Shown: piece by piece, positions 40,958 to 49,478 of the stretch
Layout: each line of letters begins with the position of its first letter
How positions within the stretch are numbered: the first letter of the stretch is position 1
Assembly: GCF_016107395.1 (NCBI RefSeq)
Contig: NZ_JAAIKO010000026.1
Coordinates: 45,189-109,188 of the forward strand
Direction: 5' to 3'
Length of the DNA: 64,000 nt
Origin: Streptomyces fildesensis
Lineage (GTDB): Bacteria > Actinomycetota > Actinomycetes > Streptomycetales > Streptomycetaceae
Notes under the pieces: model-generated
Seen by the model: the letters and a program-made list of their open reading frames with translations, nothing else
What the model was told of the DNA's origin: nothing
Databases searched by the model: none
Made by a program: the position numbers and the translations under genes

Positions 40958-41935
40958 ATGACCCACAGCGAACCGGCCCACATCACCATTTACGGGTGTG
41001 GCCCGGATGAGGCCGTTCTGTTCCGAGAGCTGGCGCCGCGCTTCGGCGTAACGCTGACCATCACGGACGCACCGGTGTCCGAAGCCAATAGTGAACTGGC
41101 ATCCGGATGCCGATGCATCAGCGTCGGCCACAAGACTCAGGTCACCAACGCCACTCTTCTCGCGCTTGGCCAAGCCGGCGTGACGTACCTCTCCACGCGG
41201 AGCATCGGCTGCAACCATATCGATGTGGAGTACGCGGACAGCATCGGCATTTCAGTGGAAAACGTCAGCTACTCGGCAGACAGTGTGGCCGACTACACGT
41301 TGATGTTGATGCTGATGGCACTTCGGGACATGAAATCCATCATCCGCCGCTCGGACCTGCACGACTACCGATTGAGTGACGTGCGCGGGAAAGAGCTACG
41401 TGATCTGACCGTCGGGGTGATCGGCACCGGCCGCATCGGCGCAGCGGTCATGGACAGACTACGGGGTTTCGGCGGCCGAATCCTTGCCCATGACAATCGT
41501 CCCACGGCCGTTGCCGACTACGTTCCGCTCGATGAATTGCTGCGGCGGAGCGATGTGGTCACACTCCATGCACCGCTCAACGCGGATACGCACCATCTGC
41601 TGAATCGGCAGCGTATGGAGCTGATGAAGCACGGTGCGCTGATTGTCAACACCGGGCGTGGTGCGCTGATCGATACCGAGGCCCTTGTGCAGGCATTGGA
41701 AAGCGGCAGGTTGGGCGGTGCGGCGTTGGATGTCCTCGAAGGAGAGGAAGGAATATTCTACGCCGACCGCCGGGACAGACCCATGGAGAGCAAACCGCTA
41801 TTGCGGCTGCAAGAGCTGCCGAATGTGGTCATCAGTCCGCACACCGCCTACTACACGGACCACGCCCTGAGCGACACGGTGGAAAACTCCCTCACCAACT
41901 GTCTGGCATTCGAAAGAAGGAATCAGCATGGCTAG
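40958..41935 (+). CDS. vanH: VanH D-lactate dehydrogenase
   Basis: This 325-residue D-2-hydroxyacid dehydrogenase reduces pyruvate to D-lactate for VanA. It shows ITIYGCGPDEAVLF, the substrate-binding Arg in YLSTRSIGCNHID, NAD motif VGVIGTGRIGAAVMDRL, catalytic Glu in DVLEGEEGIF and catalytic His in SPHTAYYTDHA. ATG 40958 is used because family sequence begins at once; a TTG at 40946 is a possible start. First gene of vanHAX, overlapping vanA by 8 nt. The operon uses visibly more A/T-ending codons than its neighbours, a hint of transfer. Confidence 0.95.
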   Translation: MTHSEPAHITIYGCGPDEAVLFRELAPRFGVTLTITDAPVSEANSELASGCRCISVGHKTQVTNATLLALGQAGVTYLSTRSIGCNHIDVEYADSIGISVENVSYSADSVADYTLMLMLMALRDMKSIIRRSDLHDYRLSDVRGKELRDLTVGVIGTGRIGAAVMDRLRGFGGRILAHDNRPTAVADYVPLDELLRRSDVVTLHAPLNADTHHLLNRQRMELMKHGALIVNTGRGALIDTEALVQALESGRLGGAALDVLEGEEGIFYADRRDRPMESKPLLRLQELPNVVISPHTAYYTDHALSDTVENSLTNCLAFERRNQHG

Positions 41936-42968
41936 GTTGAAGGTCGGAATCATCTTCGGGGGACGGTCCGAAGAGCACCCCATCTCCGTCAAGTCCGCGC
42001 GAGAGGTGGCACGACACCTCGATATCGAAAAGTATGAGCCCTTCTACATCGGGATCACGAAGAGCGGTGCCTGGAAGCTCGGTGACGGGCCCGACGCGGA
42101 TTGGGAGAACGGCAACTGCCGCCCTGCTGTGCTGTCACCGGACAGCAGCGTGCACGGACTGCTGGTCCAGGAGCAGGGGCGATACGAGACGATCCGCCTG
42201 GACGTCGTGTTGCCCGTTCTGCATGGCACACTCGGCGAAGATGGCGCGATGCAGGGTCTGCTGGAGCTCTCCGGCATCCCCTACGTCGGCTGCGACGTCC
42301 AGAGTTCTGTTCTGTGCATGGACAAATCCCTTGCCTACATCGTCGCCGGAAGCGCGGGAATCGCCACGCCGAACTTCTGGACCATCACGGCGGACGAAAA
42401 GATCGATCCCGGCCGGCTCACCTATCCGGTCTTCGTGAAGCCGGCCCGTTCGGGGTCGTCCTTCGGCGTCACCAAGGTATCCCGGGAAGGAGAACTCCTG
42501 AGTGCGGTGGACGTCGCACGGCAGTACGACTCGAAGGTCTTGATCGAAGAGGCTGTCGTCGGCAGCGAGATCGGATGCGCCATCCTGGGGAACGATCAGG
42601 ATCTGGTCGCGGGCGAGGTGGATCAAATCGCTCTCTCCCACGGCTTCTTCAGGATCCATCAGGAGGACCAGCCGGAGACCGGTTCCGACAACTCAGCGGT
42701 CATCGTTCCCGCCGCCATCCCGGAAGAGTCACGATTGCTCGTTCAGGAGACGGCAAAGGCCGTATACCGCGCCTTGGGATGCAGGGGACTGTCGCGGGTG
42801 GACATGTTCCTCAAGGACGATGGAGAAGTGGTCCTCAACGAGGTCAACACCTTGCCAGGCCTGACCTCGTACAGTCGCTATCCGAGAATGATGGCGGCCG
42901 CAGGGTTGCCACTTTCCGAGGTGATCGACCGGACGGTGTCTCTGGCATTGGCGGGAAAAAGGCGATGA
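41928..42968 (+). CDS. vanA: VanA-type D-alanine--D-lactate ligase
   Basis: This 346-residue ATP-grasp ligase makes the depsipeptide D-Ala-D-Lac, which vancomycin binds poorly. KVGIIFGGRSEEHPISVKSA opens the fold, FVKPARSGSSFGV binds ATP, and RVDMFLKDDGEVVLNEVNTLPG binds magnesium. The omega-loop reads HGFFRIHQE with His at residue 244, the residue that favours lactate over alanine at high pH in VanA; ordinary Ddl has a Tyr-containing loop there. It overlaps vanX by 4 nt (ATGA). Confidence 0.96.
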   Translation: MARLKVGIIFGGRSEEHPISVKSAREVARHLDIEKYEPFYIGITKSGAWKLGDGPDADWENGNCRPAVLSPDSSVHGLLVQEQGRYETIRLDVVLPVLHGTLGEDGAMQGLLELSGIPYVGCDVQSSVLCMDKSLAYIVAGSAGIATPNFWTITADEKIDPGRLTYPVFVKPARSGSSFGVTKVSREGELLSAVDVARQYDSKVLIEEAVVGSEIGCAILGNDQDLVAGEVDQIALSHGFFRIHQEDQPETGSDNSAVIVPAAIPEESRLLVQETAKAVYRALGCRGLSRVDMFLKDDGEVVLNEVNTLPGLTSYSRYPRMMAAAGLPLSEVIDRTVSLALAGKRR

Positions 42969-43573
42969 AGGCTGACTTCGTCTTTGTGGACGAGCTTGCG
43001 TCCGGAATACGCTGGGACGCCAAGTACGCCACGTGGGACAACTTCACCGGTAAACCGGTGGACGGGTATATGGCAAATCGAGTTGTCGGTACGAGGGATT
43101 TGTGCGCAGCCCTGGAACGAGCGCGGGAGAAGGCCCAATCCCTTGGGTTCGGTCTGCTTCTCTGGGACGGTTATCGCCCCCAGCGCGCCGTCGACTGCTT
43201 TCTGCGCTGGTCGAAGCTTCCGGAGGACGGCCGGACGAAGTCACGACACTATCCGAACATCGGCAGGGCCGAGATGTTCGAGAGGGGATATGTGGCCGCG
43301 AAGTCGGGCCACAGCCGGGGCAGCACCGTTGACCTCACCCTCTACGACTTGTCCACCGGTGAACTCGCTCCCATGGGCGGCGACCATGACTTGATGGACG
43401 ACATCTCACATCATGGAGCAAAAGAGATCGGACACGTCGAAGCGAGAAACCGTCAGAACCTTCTCTCCATCATGGAGGCCAGCGGTTTCAGCGCCTACGA
43501 TTACGAGTGGTGGCATTACACTCTCCAGGACGAACCTTATCCCGACACCTATTTTGATTTCCCCATCGCGTAG
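42965..43573 (+). CDS. vanX: VanX zinc D-Ala-D-Ala dipeptidase
   Basis: This 202-residue protein matches the usual VanX length. The zinc ligands are His116 and Asp123 in GHSRGSTVDL and His184 in EWWH; Glu181 is the catalytic base and Arg71 the transition-state residue in DGYRPQR. All fall at the classical VanX numbers. It destroys the D-Ala-D-Ala made by the normal ligase so that only D-Ala-D-Lac enters the wall. It is the last gene of vanHAX and converges on a beta-lactamase gene 43 bp away. Confidence 0.96.
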   Translation: MKADFVFVDELASGIRWDAKYATWDNFTGKPVDGYMANRVVGTRDLCAALERAREKAQSLGFGLLLWDGYRPQRAVDCFLRWSKLPEDGRTKSRHYPNIGRAEMFERGYVAAKSGHSRGSTVDLTLYDLSTGELAPMGGDHDLMDDISHHGAKEIGHVEARNRQNLLSIMEASGFSAYDYEWWHYTLQDEPYPDTYFDFPIA

Positions 43574-43616
43574 TTCGTCCGGGCCGACAGGGCCGACGGA
43601 TTTCGGACGCAGCGCA

Positions 43617-44543
43617 CTAGGACAGGGTCCGGACGACCACGGACGCCGCTTCCGCGATGAGCTTGTTGTCATAGGGGGCGTCTGCTGTGCCGCGATTGGT
43701 CATGATCGCCATGACGATGGGCGCGGCGTTGGGGGGCCACACCACGGCGATGTCGTTGCGGACGGCGTAGACACCGCCTCCGCCGGTCTTGTCACCGACT
43801 GTCCAGCCTTTGGGGACGCCGGCCCTGATGAGCTCGTCGCCGGTGGTGTTGGTCCGCAGCCACTGCGCGAGCTGTGCGCGCTCGTCCTTGCCGAGCGCGT
43901 CTCCCAGGACGAAGGCCCGCAGGTTGGCGGCCCATGCGCGGGGTGTGGTGGTGTCCCGTGTGGCGCCGGGGGTCCATTCGTTGAGTTCCGGCTCGCGGCG
44001 CTCCACCCGGGTCGCAGTGTCGCCTGCCTCGGCGAGAGCGGCCGCCAGGCCCTTCGGCCCACCGAGCGCAGCGAACAGAAGGTTGGCCGCGGTGTTGTCG
44101 CTGTAGCGGACGGCGGCGTCACACAGCTCACGCAGAGTCATCCCGGTCTCGACGTGCTTCGCGGTGACCGGAGAGTTGCTCAGCAGGTCGGCCCGGGAGT
44201 ACTTGACCACCTTGCCCATGCCGTTCAGGGAGTACTTGCGCAGGACGGCAGCGGCGGCGAACGCCTTGAACGTGGAGGCATAGGCGAACCGTTCCGTATC
44301 CCGGTAGGCCACTTCCCTCCCGTTGCCGGTGTTCACCGCGTAGATCCCCAGTCGTGCACCGTATGTGCGCTCGAGCCGCTGGAAATCGCCGGCGGACGGC
44401 TTCCCGGCCGGATCCGGCCGGGAAGCCGTGGTGGACGGAGCCGGTGAAGCCGGGGTATCGCCAGAGCCGCAAGCTGCCAGCGGGAGGACGGTGAGCACGG
44501 CGAGTCCGCCGAGAACGGCACGTCGCGCACGGGTGTACGGCAT
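43617..44543 (-). CDS. Class A beta-lactamase lipoprotein
   Basis: This 308-residue protein has a lipoprotein signal (VLPLAACGSG, Cys25), a short Pro/Ala/Ser linker and a class A serine beta-lactamase domain. Motifs are Ser90 in S-T-F-K, SDN at 148-150, EPELN at 184-188 (Glu184 matching Glu166 of the standard numbering), and KTG at 252-254. It hydrolyses penicillins and perhaps cephalosporins, anchored outside the membrane. GGAGG precedes ATG 44543. It lies between vanX and the lysR of the tdh operon. A 34-bp palindrome falls in the linker codons. Confidence 0.92.
   Translation of the reverse strand: MPYTRARRAVLGGLAVLTVLPLAACGSGDTPASPAPSTTASRPDPAGKPSAGDFQRLERTYGARLGIYAVNTGNGREVAYRDTERFAYASTFKAFAAAAVLRKYSLNGMGKVVKYSRADLLSNSPVTAKHVETGMTLRELCDAAVRYSDNTAANLLFAALGGPKGLAAALAEAGDTATRVERREPELNEWTPGATRDTTTPRAWAANLRAFVLGDALGKDERAQLAQWLRTNTTGDELIRAGVPKGWTVGDKTGGGGVYAVRNDIAVVWPPNAAPIVMAIMTNRGTADAPYDNKLIAEAASVVVRTLS
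44396..44429. repeat. Perfect 34-bp palindrome inside the beta-lactamase linker
   Basis: Bases 44396-44429 are self-complementary without a mismatch, centred on GGATCC, and encode the flexible TASRPDPAGKP linker between the lipid anchor and the enzyme domain. A perfect palindrome this long inside a gene is unusual. It could form a cruciform or a strong mRNA hairpin about 115-150 nt into the message. Confidence 0.8.
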
Positions 44544-44640
44544 GGTCAAACCTCCGACAAGCGTGCTGCGATTTCTAAGCGAACAGGTGAATGCCCAGTG
44601 CTGTGACGACCGGTCATCGAGGCGGTTGCCGCGGCGGACA

Positions 44641-45588
44641 TCACCCGTTGAGGCCGAGTAGTTCAGCCGGGTCCTCCCGTGGCCGGGCGCGGTCGGCAGC
44701 CATGGCCAGGGCATCCAGCACGGGTCGGACGAGCGGGTGCTGCTCCGCTCCGCGCCGGACCGCCGCGAACACCCGGCGGGTCGCTGGATCCCCGGCGACC
44801 GGTAGCACCACAACCTCCGGCAGATCCACTCCGCGCAGCGCGGAGCGCGGCACCAGAGCCACCCCCGCTCCGGCCCCGGCAAGGGCGGCAACGGCCCTGA
44901 AATCGTCCGAGGAGTGCGTTACGCGGGGCTGGAAGCCGGCGAATTCGCAGGCCAGCATGACCACCTCATGGCAGGGGTTGCCGGGGTAGGGGCCGATCCA
45001 CGGTTCCTCCGCGAGATCGGCGACCCTGACACTGGCACTGTCGGCGAGCCGGTGGCTTCGCGGCAGGACCGCGTCGAAGGGCTCCGCGTAGAGCGGGACC
45101 CTCGACAGCCGCTCGTCGTCCTCGCGTGGCGCGCCCCGGTACTCGACCGCCACGGCCAGGTCGGCGTGCCCGTCCAGCACCATGGTCAGGCTGGCGTCGC
45201 CCTCGGCGTCGCGCACCCGGAGCCTGATGCCGGGATGGCTGGTGCCCAACTCCGTCATCGCCGGGGCGACCACGGTGGCGATCCCGGTGGCGAAGGACGC
45301 CACCGTCACCTCGCCGGCGTGCCCTGCCGCGTAGGCGGCGAGCTCGGCCTCGGCCCGCTCCAGCTGGGCCAGCACGGTGTTGCCGTGCGCGGCCAGGATC
45401 TCCCCCGCCGCCGTCAGCCGGACCCCGCGGCCGTCGCGGACCAGCAGCTGGTGACCGACCTCCTGTTCGAGGGCGGCCAGCTGCTGCGAGACGGCGGAGG
45501 GAGTCAGATACAGCGCGGCAGCCGCGGCGGTCAGCGTCCTGTGGTCCGCCACGGCCCGCAACGTGCGCAGTCTGCGGGTGTCGATCAC
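44641..45588 (-). CDS. LysR-family regulator of the tdh-kbl locus
   Basis: This 315-residue LysR protein has its winged helix at residues 3-45 (DTRRLRTLRAVADHRTLTAAAAALYLTPSAVSQQLAALEQEVG) and a type 2 periplasmic-binding sensor domain with AALAGAGAGVALVPRSAL. It follows kbl by 4 nt on the same strand, the arrangement tdh-kbl-lysR found in Streptomyces, so it probably controls threonine degradation. Control of the nearby beta-lactamase cannot be excluded, since that gene lies 97 bp downstream on the same strand. Confidence 0.85.
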   Translation of the reverse strand: MIDTRRLRTLRAVADHRTLTAAAAALYLTPSAVSQQLAALEQEVGHQLLVRDGRGVRLTAAGEILAAHGNTVLAQLERAEAELAAYAAGHAGEVTVASFATGIATVVAPAMTELGTSHPGIRLRVRDAEGDASLTMVLDGHADLAVAVEYRGAPREDDERLSRVPLYAEPFDAVLPRSHRLADSASVRVADLAEEPWIGPYPGNPCHEVVMLACEFAGFQPRVTHSSDDFRAVAALAGAGAGVALVPRSALRGVDLPEVVVLPVAGDPATRRVFAAVRRGAEQHPLVRPVLDALAMAADRARPREDPAELLGLNG

Positions 45589-45592
45589 CCGG

Positions 45593-46801
45593 TCATTCTG
45601 CCAGTGCCGCTCGCGCGGCCGAGAAGGCGGCCACCGCGCGCTCCACGTCCGGCGCCGAGTGGGCCGCGGACAGCTGGACCCGGATCCGGGCCTTGCCGTG
45701 CGGGACCACCGGGTAGGAGAACCCCACCGCGTAGATGCCGTGCTCCAGGAGCTGGTCGGCGATGCGTCCGGCCTGCTCGGCGTCGCCGATCATCACCGGG
45801 GCGATCGGGTGGTCGCCCGGCAGGATCTCGAAGCCCTCCTCGGTCATCCGTCGCCGGAACAGTTCCGTGTTGGCGTAGAGGCGGGCCCGCAGCGCGGCGC
45901 CCTCGCCGGTGGTGTCGTCCTCCAGCAGGTCCAGGACCTTGATGGAGGCGGCCGCGATCACCGGGGCCAGCGAGTTGGAGAACAGGTAGGGGCGGGAGCG
46001 CTGCCGCAGCAGCTCCACGATCTCCGCCCGGGCCGCCACGTAGCCGCCGGACGCGCCGCCGAGCGCCTTGCCCAGCGTCCCGGTGACGATGTCGACCCGG
46101 TCCATCACGCCGTGCAGCTCCGGGGTGCCGCGCCCGCCAGGGCCGACGAAGCCCACCGCGTGCGAGTCGTCGACCATGACCATCGCGCCGTAGCGCTCCG
46201 CCAGATCGCAGATCTCCTCCAGCGGGGCCACATAGCCGTCCATCGAGAACACGCCGTCGGTGACGACGAGCGTGCGCCGTGCTCCGGCGGCCTCCTTCAG
46301 CCGCTGCTCCAGGTCAGCCATGTCGCGGTTGGCGTAGCGGAAGCGGCGTGCCTTGGACAGCCGGATGCCGTCGATGATGCTGGCGTGGTTCAGCGCGTCC
46401 GAGATCACCGCGTCGCGTTCGTCCAGCAGCGTTTCGAACACGCCTCCGTTGGCGTCGAAGCAGGAGCTGTAGAGGATGGTGTCCTCCATGCCGAGGAAGC
46501 GCGACAGGCGGGCCTCCAGCTCCTTGTGCACCTCCTGCGTTCCGCAGATGAAGCGCACCGAGGCCATGCCGTAGCCCCAGCGGTCGAGTGCCGACTTGGC
46601 GGCGGCCACGACCTCGGGGTTGTCGGCGAGGCCCAGGTAGTTGTTGGCGCAGAAGTTCAGCACCTCCCCGGGGCGTCCGCCCGCGGTGACGTCGACCGAG
46701 GCGCTCTGCGGGGTGCCGATGACCCGCTCGGGCTTGTGCAGCCCGGCCGAGCGGATCTCATCGAGGGTGGCACGGAGGTCCTCGCGGACGGCGTCGAGCA
46801 T
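45593..46801 (-). CDS. kbl: Glycine C-acetyltransferase (2-amino-3-ketobutyrate CoA ligase)
   Basis: This 402-residue PLP enzyme of the alpha-oxoamine synthase family shows NYLGLADNPEV, SVRFICGTQEVHKELE, the PLP aspartate in VMVDDSHAVGFVGPGGRGTPE, and the PLP lysine in TGTLGKALGGASGGYVAA. It cleaves 2-amino-3-ketobutyrate with CoA to glycine and acetyl-CoA, the second step of threonine breakdown. It lies 76 bp after tdh, the gene for the first step. Confidence 0.95.
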   Translation of the reverse strand: MLDAVREDLRATLDEIRSAGLHKPERVIGTPQSASVDVTAGGRPGEVLNFCANNYLGLADNPEVVAAAKSALDRWGYGMASVRFICGTQEVHKELEARLSRFLGMEDTILYSSCFDANGGVFETLLDERDAVISDALNHASIIDGIRLSKARRFRYANRDMADLEQRLKEAAGARRTLVVTDGVFSMDGYVAPLEEICDLAERYGAMVMVDDSHAVGFVGPGGRGTPELHGVMDRVDIVTGTLGKALGGASGGYVAARAEIVELLRQRSRPYLFSNSLAPVIAAASIKVLDLLEDDTTGEGAALRARLYANTELFRRRMTEEGFEILPGDHPIAPVMIGDAEQAGRIADQLLEHGIYAVGFSYPVVPHGKARIRVQLSAAHSAPDVERAVAAFSAARAALAE

Positions 46802-46877
46802 GATGGGGTCTCTCCTTGTTCCTGCGGAGGTCTGATGGTGCGCGGGCTGGTTCCGGCGGAGGCCGCTGGAGCGGGAG

Positions 46878-47906
46878 CTAGGCGGTCCAGTCGAGGATGA
46901 CCTTGCCGCAGCGGCCCCCGGCGGCGTCGTCGAAAGCGGCGTCGAAGTCCTTGTACGAGTAGCGGCCGGTGATCACCGGGCTCAGGTCGAGCCCGCCTTC
47001 CAGCAGCACCGACATGGCGTACCAGGTCTCGAACATCTCCCGGCCGTAGATGCCCTTGAGGGTGATCATCGAGGTGACGATCCGGGCGAAGTCGACCGGG
47101 AACTCCTCGGCCGGCAGGCCCAGCATGGCGATCCGTCCGCCGTGGGTCATGTTGGCGATCATGTCGCGCAGCGCCTCGGGCCGTCCCGACATCTCCAGCC
47201 CGACGTCGAAGCCCTCGCGCAAACCGAGCCTGCGCTGCCCGTCCGCGATGGTGGAGCTGCTGACGTCCAGAGCCAGGCTCACGCCGACCTTCTCGGCCAG
47301 CTCCAGCCGGAACGGGCTGACGTCGGTGATCATCACCTGTCGGGCTCCGGCGTGCCGGGCGACCGCTGCGGCCATGATGCCGATGGGCCCGGCCCCGGTG
47401 ATGAGTACGTCCTCGCCCACGAGCGGGAACGACAGCGCGGTGTGAACGGCGTTGCCGAAGGGGTCGAAGATCGCCGCGACGTCCAGGTCCACCGGTACCC
47501 GGTGCACCCACACATTGGTTGCCGGCAGCGTCACGTACTCGGCGAACGCCCCGTCGCGCCCGATGCCCAGGCCCACCGTGCTGCGACACAGGTGCCGCCG
47601 TCCGGCCAGGCAGTTGCGGCACTTTCCGCAGATGAGGTGGCCTTCACCGCTGACCAGGTCGCCCGGGGCCAAGTCGGCGACGCCGGCGGCGACTTCCACG
47701 ATCTCGCCGACGAACTCGTGGCCCAGCACCAGCGGGGTCCGCACGGCCTGCTGCGCCCAGCCGTCGTAGTCGCGGATGTGCAGGTCGGTGCCGCAGATAC
47801 CGGTGCGGAGCACCTTGATGAGCACTTCGCCGGGTCCGACTTCGGGCTCCGGCACGTCCATCAGCCACAGACCCGGTTCTGCCTTCGCCTTGACCAGTGC
47901 CTTCAC
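46878..47906 (-). CDS. tdh: L-threonine 3-dehydrogenase
   Basis: This 342-residue zinc alcohol dehydrogenase-family enzyme matches the usual Tdh length when started at GTG 47906 after GAGGGG. The catalytic zinc Cys is in LRTGICGTDLHIRDYD, with GHEFVGEIVEV. The structural zinc cysteines are in GHLICGKCRNCLAGRRHLC, and NAD binds at ITGAGPIGIMAAAVA. It oxidises threonine to 2-amino-3-ketobutyrate, which kbl converts to glycine. First gene of the tdh-kbl-lysR operon. Confidence 0.95.
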   Translation of the reverse strand: MKALVKAKAEPGLWLMDVPEPEVGPGEVLIKVLRTGICGTDLHIRDYDGWAQQAVRTPLVLGHEFVGEIVEVAAGVADLAPGDLVSGEGHLICGKCRNCLAGRRHLCRSTVGLGIGRDGAFAEYVTLPATNVWVHRVPVDLDVAAIFDPFGNAVHTALSFPLVGEDVLITGAGPIGIMAAAVARHAGARQVMITDVSPFRLELAEKVGVSLALDVSSSTIADGQRRLGLREGFDVGLEMSGRPEALRDMIANMTHGGRIAMLGLPAEEFPVDFARIVTSMITLKGIYGREMFETWYAMSVLLEGGLDLSPVITGRYSYKDFDAAFDDAAGGRCGKVILDWTA

Positions 47907-48147
47907 GGCGGAGCCCCTCGGAATCGGTACGACGCGCATCCGCCGCGAGCACGGCGGAGACCCCAAACCTTGCCGTCCGCCCTGCCCATCGGTCCATCGA
48001 TGGTTTCTTATGCGGGTCCACAGCTCAGCTTCACAATCACGGCATGATCACTGAGGGTGCCGGGCCTGGTCGTTTCCACGAAACCAGGCGAGAACGATGG
48101 TCGCCGTGGACGAACCGGGGCTGATTCCCGGGGTCTACTTTGGGCGA

Positions 48148-49437
48148 ATGGACGAATTGCACGACATCGGGAGTTGGCTGCGGGAGCGGCTGCCGCAGCT
48201 GTTGGCCGAGCACGGTGTGCCAGGGGCTGCCGTGGCCATCGGCGCGGGCGCGAAGACGGTCGAAGTGGCCGCCGGGGTACTGAGTACCGCGACGGGGGTG
48301 GAGGCGACGGTCGACTCGGTGTTCCAGATCGGGTCGATCACCAAAGTGCTCACCGCGACGTTGGTGATGCAGCTGGTCGGCGAAGGCAGAGTAGCTCTCG
48401 ACGCTCCGGTGCGGACCTACCTTCCCGGGTTCCGGGAGGCAACCGTGCGGCAACTGCTGTGCCACACCTCCGGTTTCGAAGGGGATGTCTTCACCGACAC
48501 CGGCAAGGGCGACGACTGCCTGGCCACGTACGTGGACCTGCTGGACGAGGTGCCGCAGAACTTCGAGCCCGGCATGATGTTCTCCTGCAACAACGCGGGC
48601 TACTGCGTGCTGGGACGCATCGTCGAGGTCGTGCGGGGCAAGCCCTTCGACGCGTGCATGCGTGATCACCTGTTCACGCCGCTGGGCATGACGCACGCGG
48701 CGAACGACCCGTACGAAGCGATCGTCCACCGCGCGGTGGTGGGCCATCTCGACGGGAAGCCGTCCGCGGTCTGGGCGATGGCCCGCTCGAACGCGCCGGC
48801 GGGGTCGATGCTCGCGATGACTCCCCGCGATCTGCTGGCCTTCGCCCGGACGCACCTCGCGGAGGACGACCTACAGGCCATGCGGCAGCCGCAGGTCGCG
48901 CTGCCGGACATCGGCTGGGGCACGGCCTGGGGCCTGGGCTGGGAGCTCTACGGCCTACCGGGCGGCCTGGTCTTCGGTCATGACGGCAACACCATCGGCC
49001 AGTCGGCGGTCCTGCGCGTCGTGCCCGGCCGCGACCTGGCAGTGGCGATCTTCACCAACGGCGGTGACCCCAAGCCGCTGCGGAAGGAGATCCTCGGCCG
49101 CATCCTGGAGCTGCCCGGGGACCCGGTCCCGGACCCGGCAGTCCGCCTGAACGCGCGGCGCTGCGTCGGCACCTATCTGTCGAGCACGGGCGAGACCAGG
49201 GTGGGTGAGGACGAGCAGGGCAGGCTCTGGCTCGAGCATGTGCCCCTCGGCATCACGGCGGAGCTCGGTGACGAGAGTTACCGCACGGAATTGGTCGCCT
49301 GGCGCGGCGATTCCCTCCTCCCCGTCGAGCCCGGCCATGGACCGGTGGCGTTCCTGGGCGACGACGGCGAGGGGCGGGCACGCTACCTGCACACGGGTCG
49401 CGCCGACGTTCGTTCGTCCGGACGAACGCGGGGCTGA
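48148..49437 (+). CDS. Serine hydrolase of the class C beta-lactamase/DD-peptidase family
   Basis: This protein of about 429 residues has the SxxK motif in FQIGSITKVLTATL, the HTSG stretch in QLLCHTSGFEGD, and the third motif HDG in FGHDGNTIGQ. A separate C-terminal beta domain follows from about residue 340. The usual YxN catalytic motif reads C-N-N in FSCNNAGYCVLGR, so the Tyr general base appears replaced by Cys. There is no signal peptide. ATG 48148 is used; 48097 would add 17 residues. It may be an esterase or aminopeptidase rather than a beta-lactamase. It is divergent from tdh. Confidence 0.82.
   Translation: MDELHDIGSWLRERLPQLLAEHGVPGAAVAIGAGAKTVEVAAGVLSTATGVEATVDSVFQIGSITKVLTATLVMQLVGEGRVALDAPVRTYLPGFREATVRQLLCHTSGFEGDVFTDTGKGDDCLATYVDLLDEVPQNFEPGMMFSCNNAGYCVLGRIVEVVRGKPFDACMRDHLFTPLGMTHAANDPYEAIVHRAVVGHLDGKPSAVWAMARSNAPAGSMLAMTPRDLLAFARTHLAEDDLQAMRQPQVALPDIGWGTAWGLGWELYGLPGGLVFGHDGNTIGQSAVLRVVPGRDLAVAIFTNGGDPKPLRKEILGRILELPGDPVPDPAVRLNARRCVGTYLSSTGETRVGEDEQGRLWLEHVPLGITAELGDESYRTELVAWRGDSLLPVEPGHGPVAFLGDDGEGRARYLHTGRADVRSSGRTRG
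49411..49428. repeat. 18-bp palindrome at the 3' end of the serine hydrolase gene
   Basis: CGTTCGTCCGGACGAACG is a perfect palindrome just before the stop codon. A partial copy, CCGGACGAAC, follows about 30 nt later. It may act as a terminator or be an old repeat end. Confidence 0.5.
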
Positions 49438-49478
49438 ACACTCGCCGTCCCGGACGAACAGCGCACGCGCCGCGGCCC

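Noticed and set aside
41928..42968. Ordinary D-Ala-D-Ala ligase (Ddl)
   Set aside because: The omega-loop has FRIHQE with His244, the gene lies between vanH and vanX, and the whole C-terminus matches D-Ala-D-Lac ligases.
36326..43573. Resistance part of a glycopeptide antibiotic biosynthesis cluster
   Set aside because: No NRPS, cytochrome P450, halogenase, glycosyltransferase or DpgABCD gene is present in the window; the cluster resembles the stand-alone S. coelicolor type.
43617..44543. A gene of the VanR regulon
   Set aside because: No TATCG direct-repeat pair lies upstream of the beta-lactamase start (44544-44640), so VanR control is not supported.
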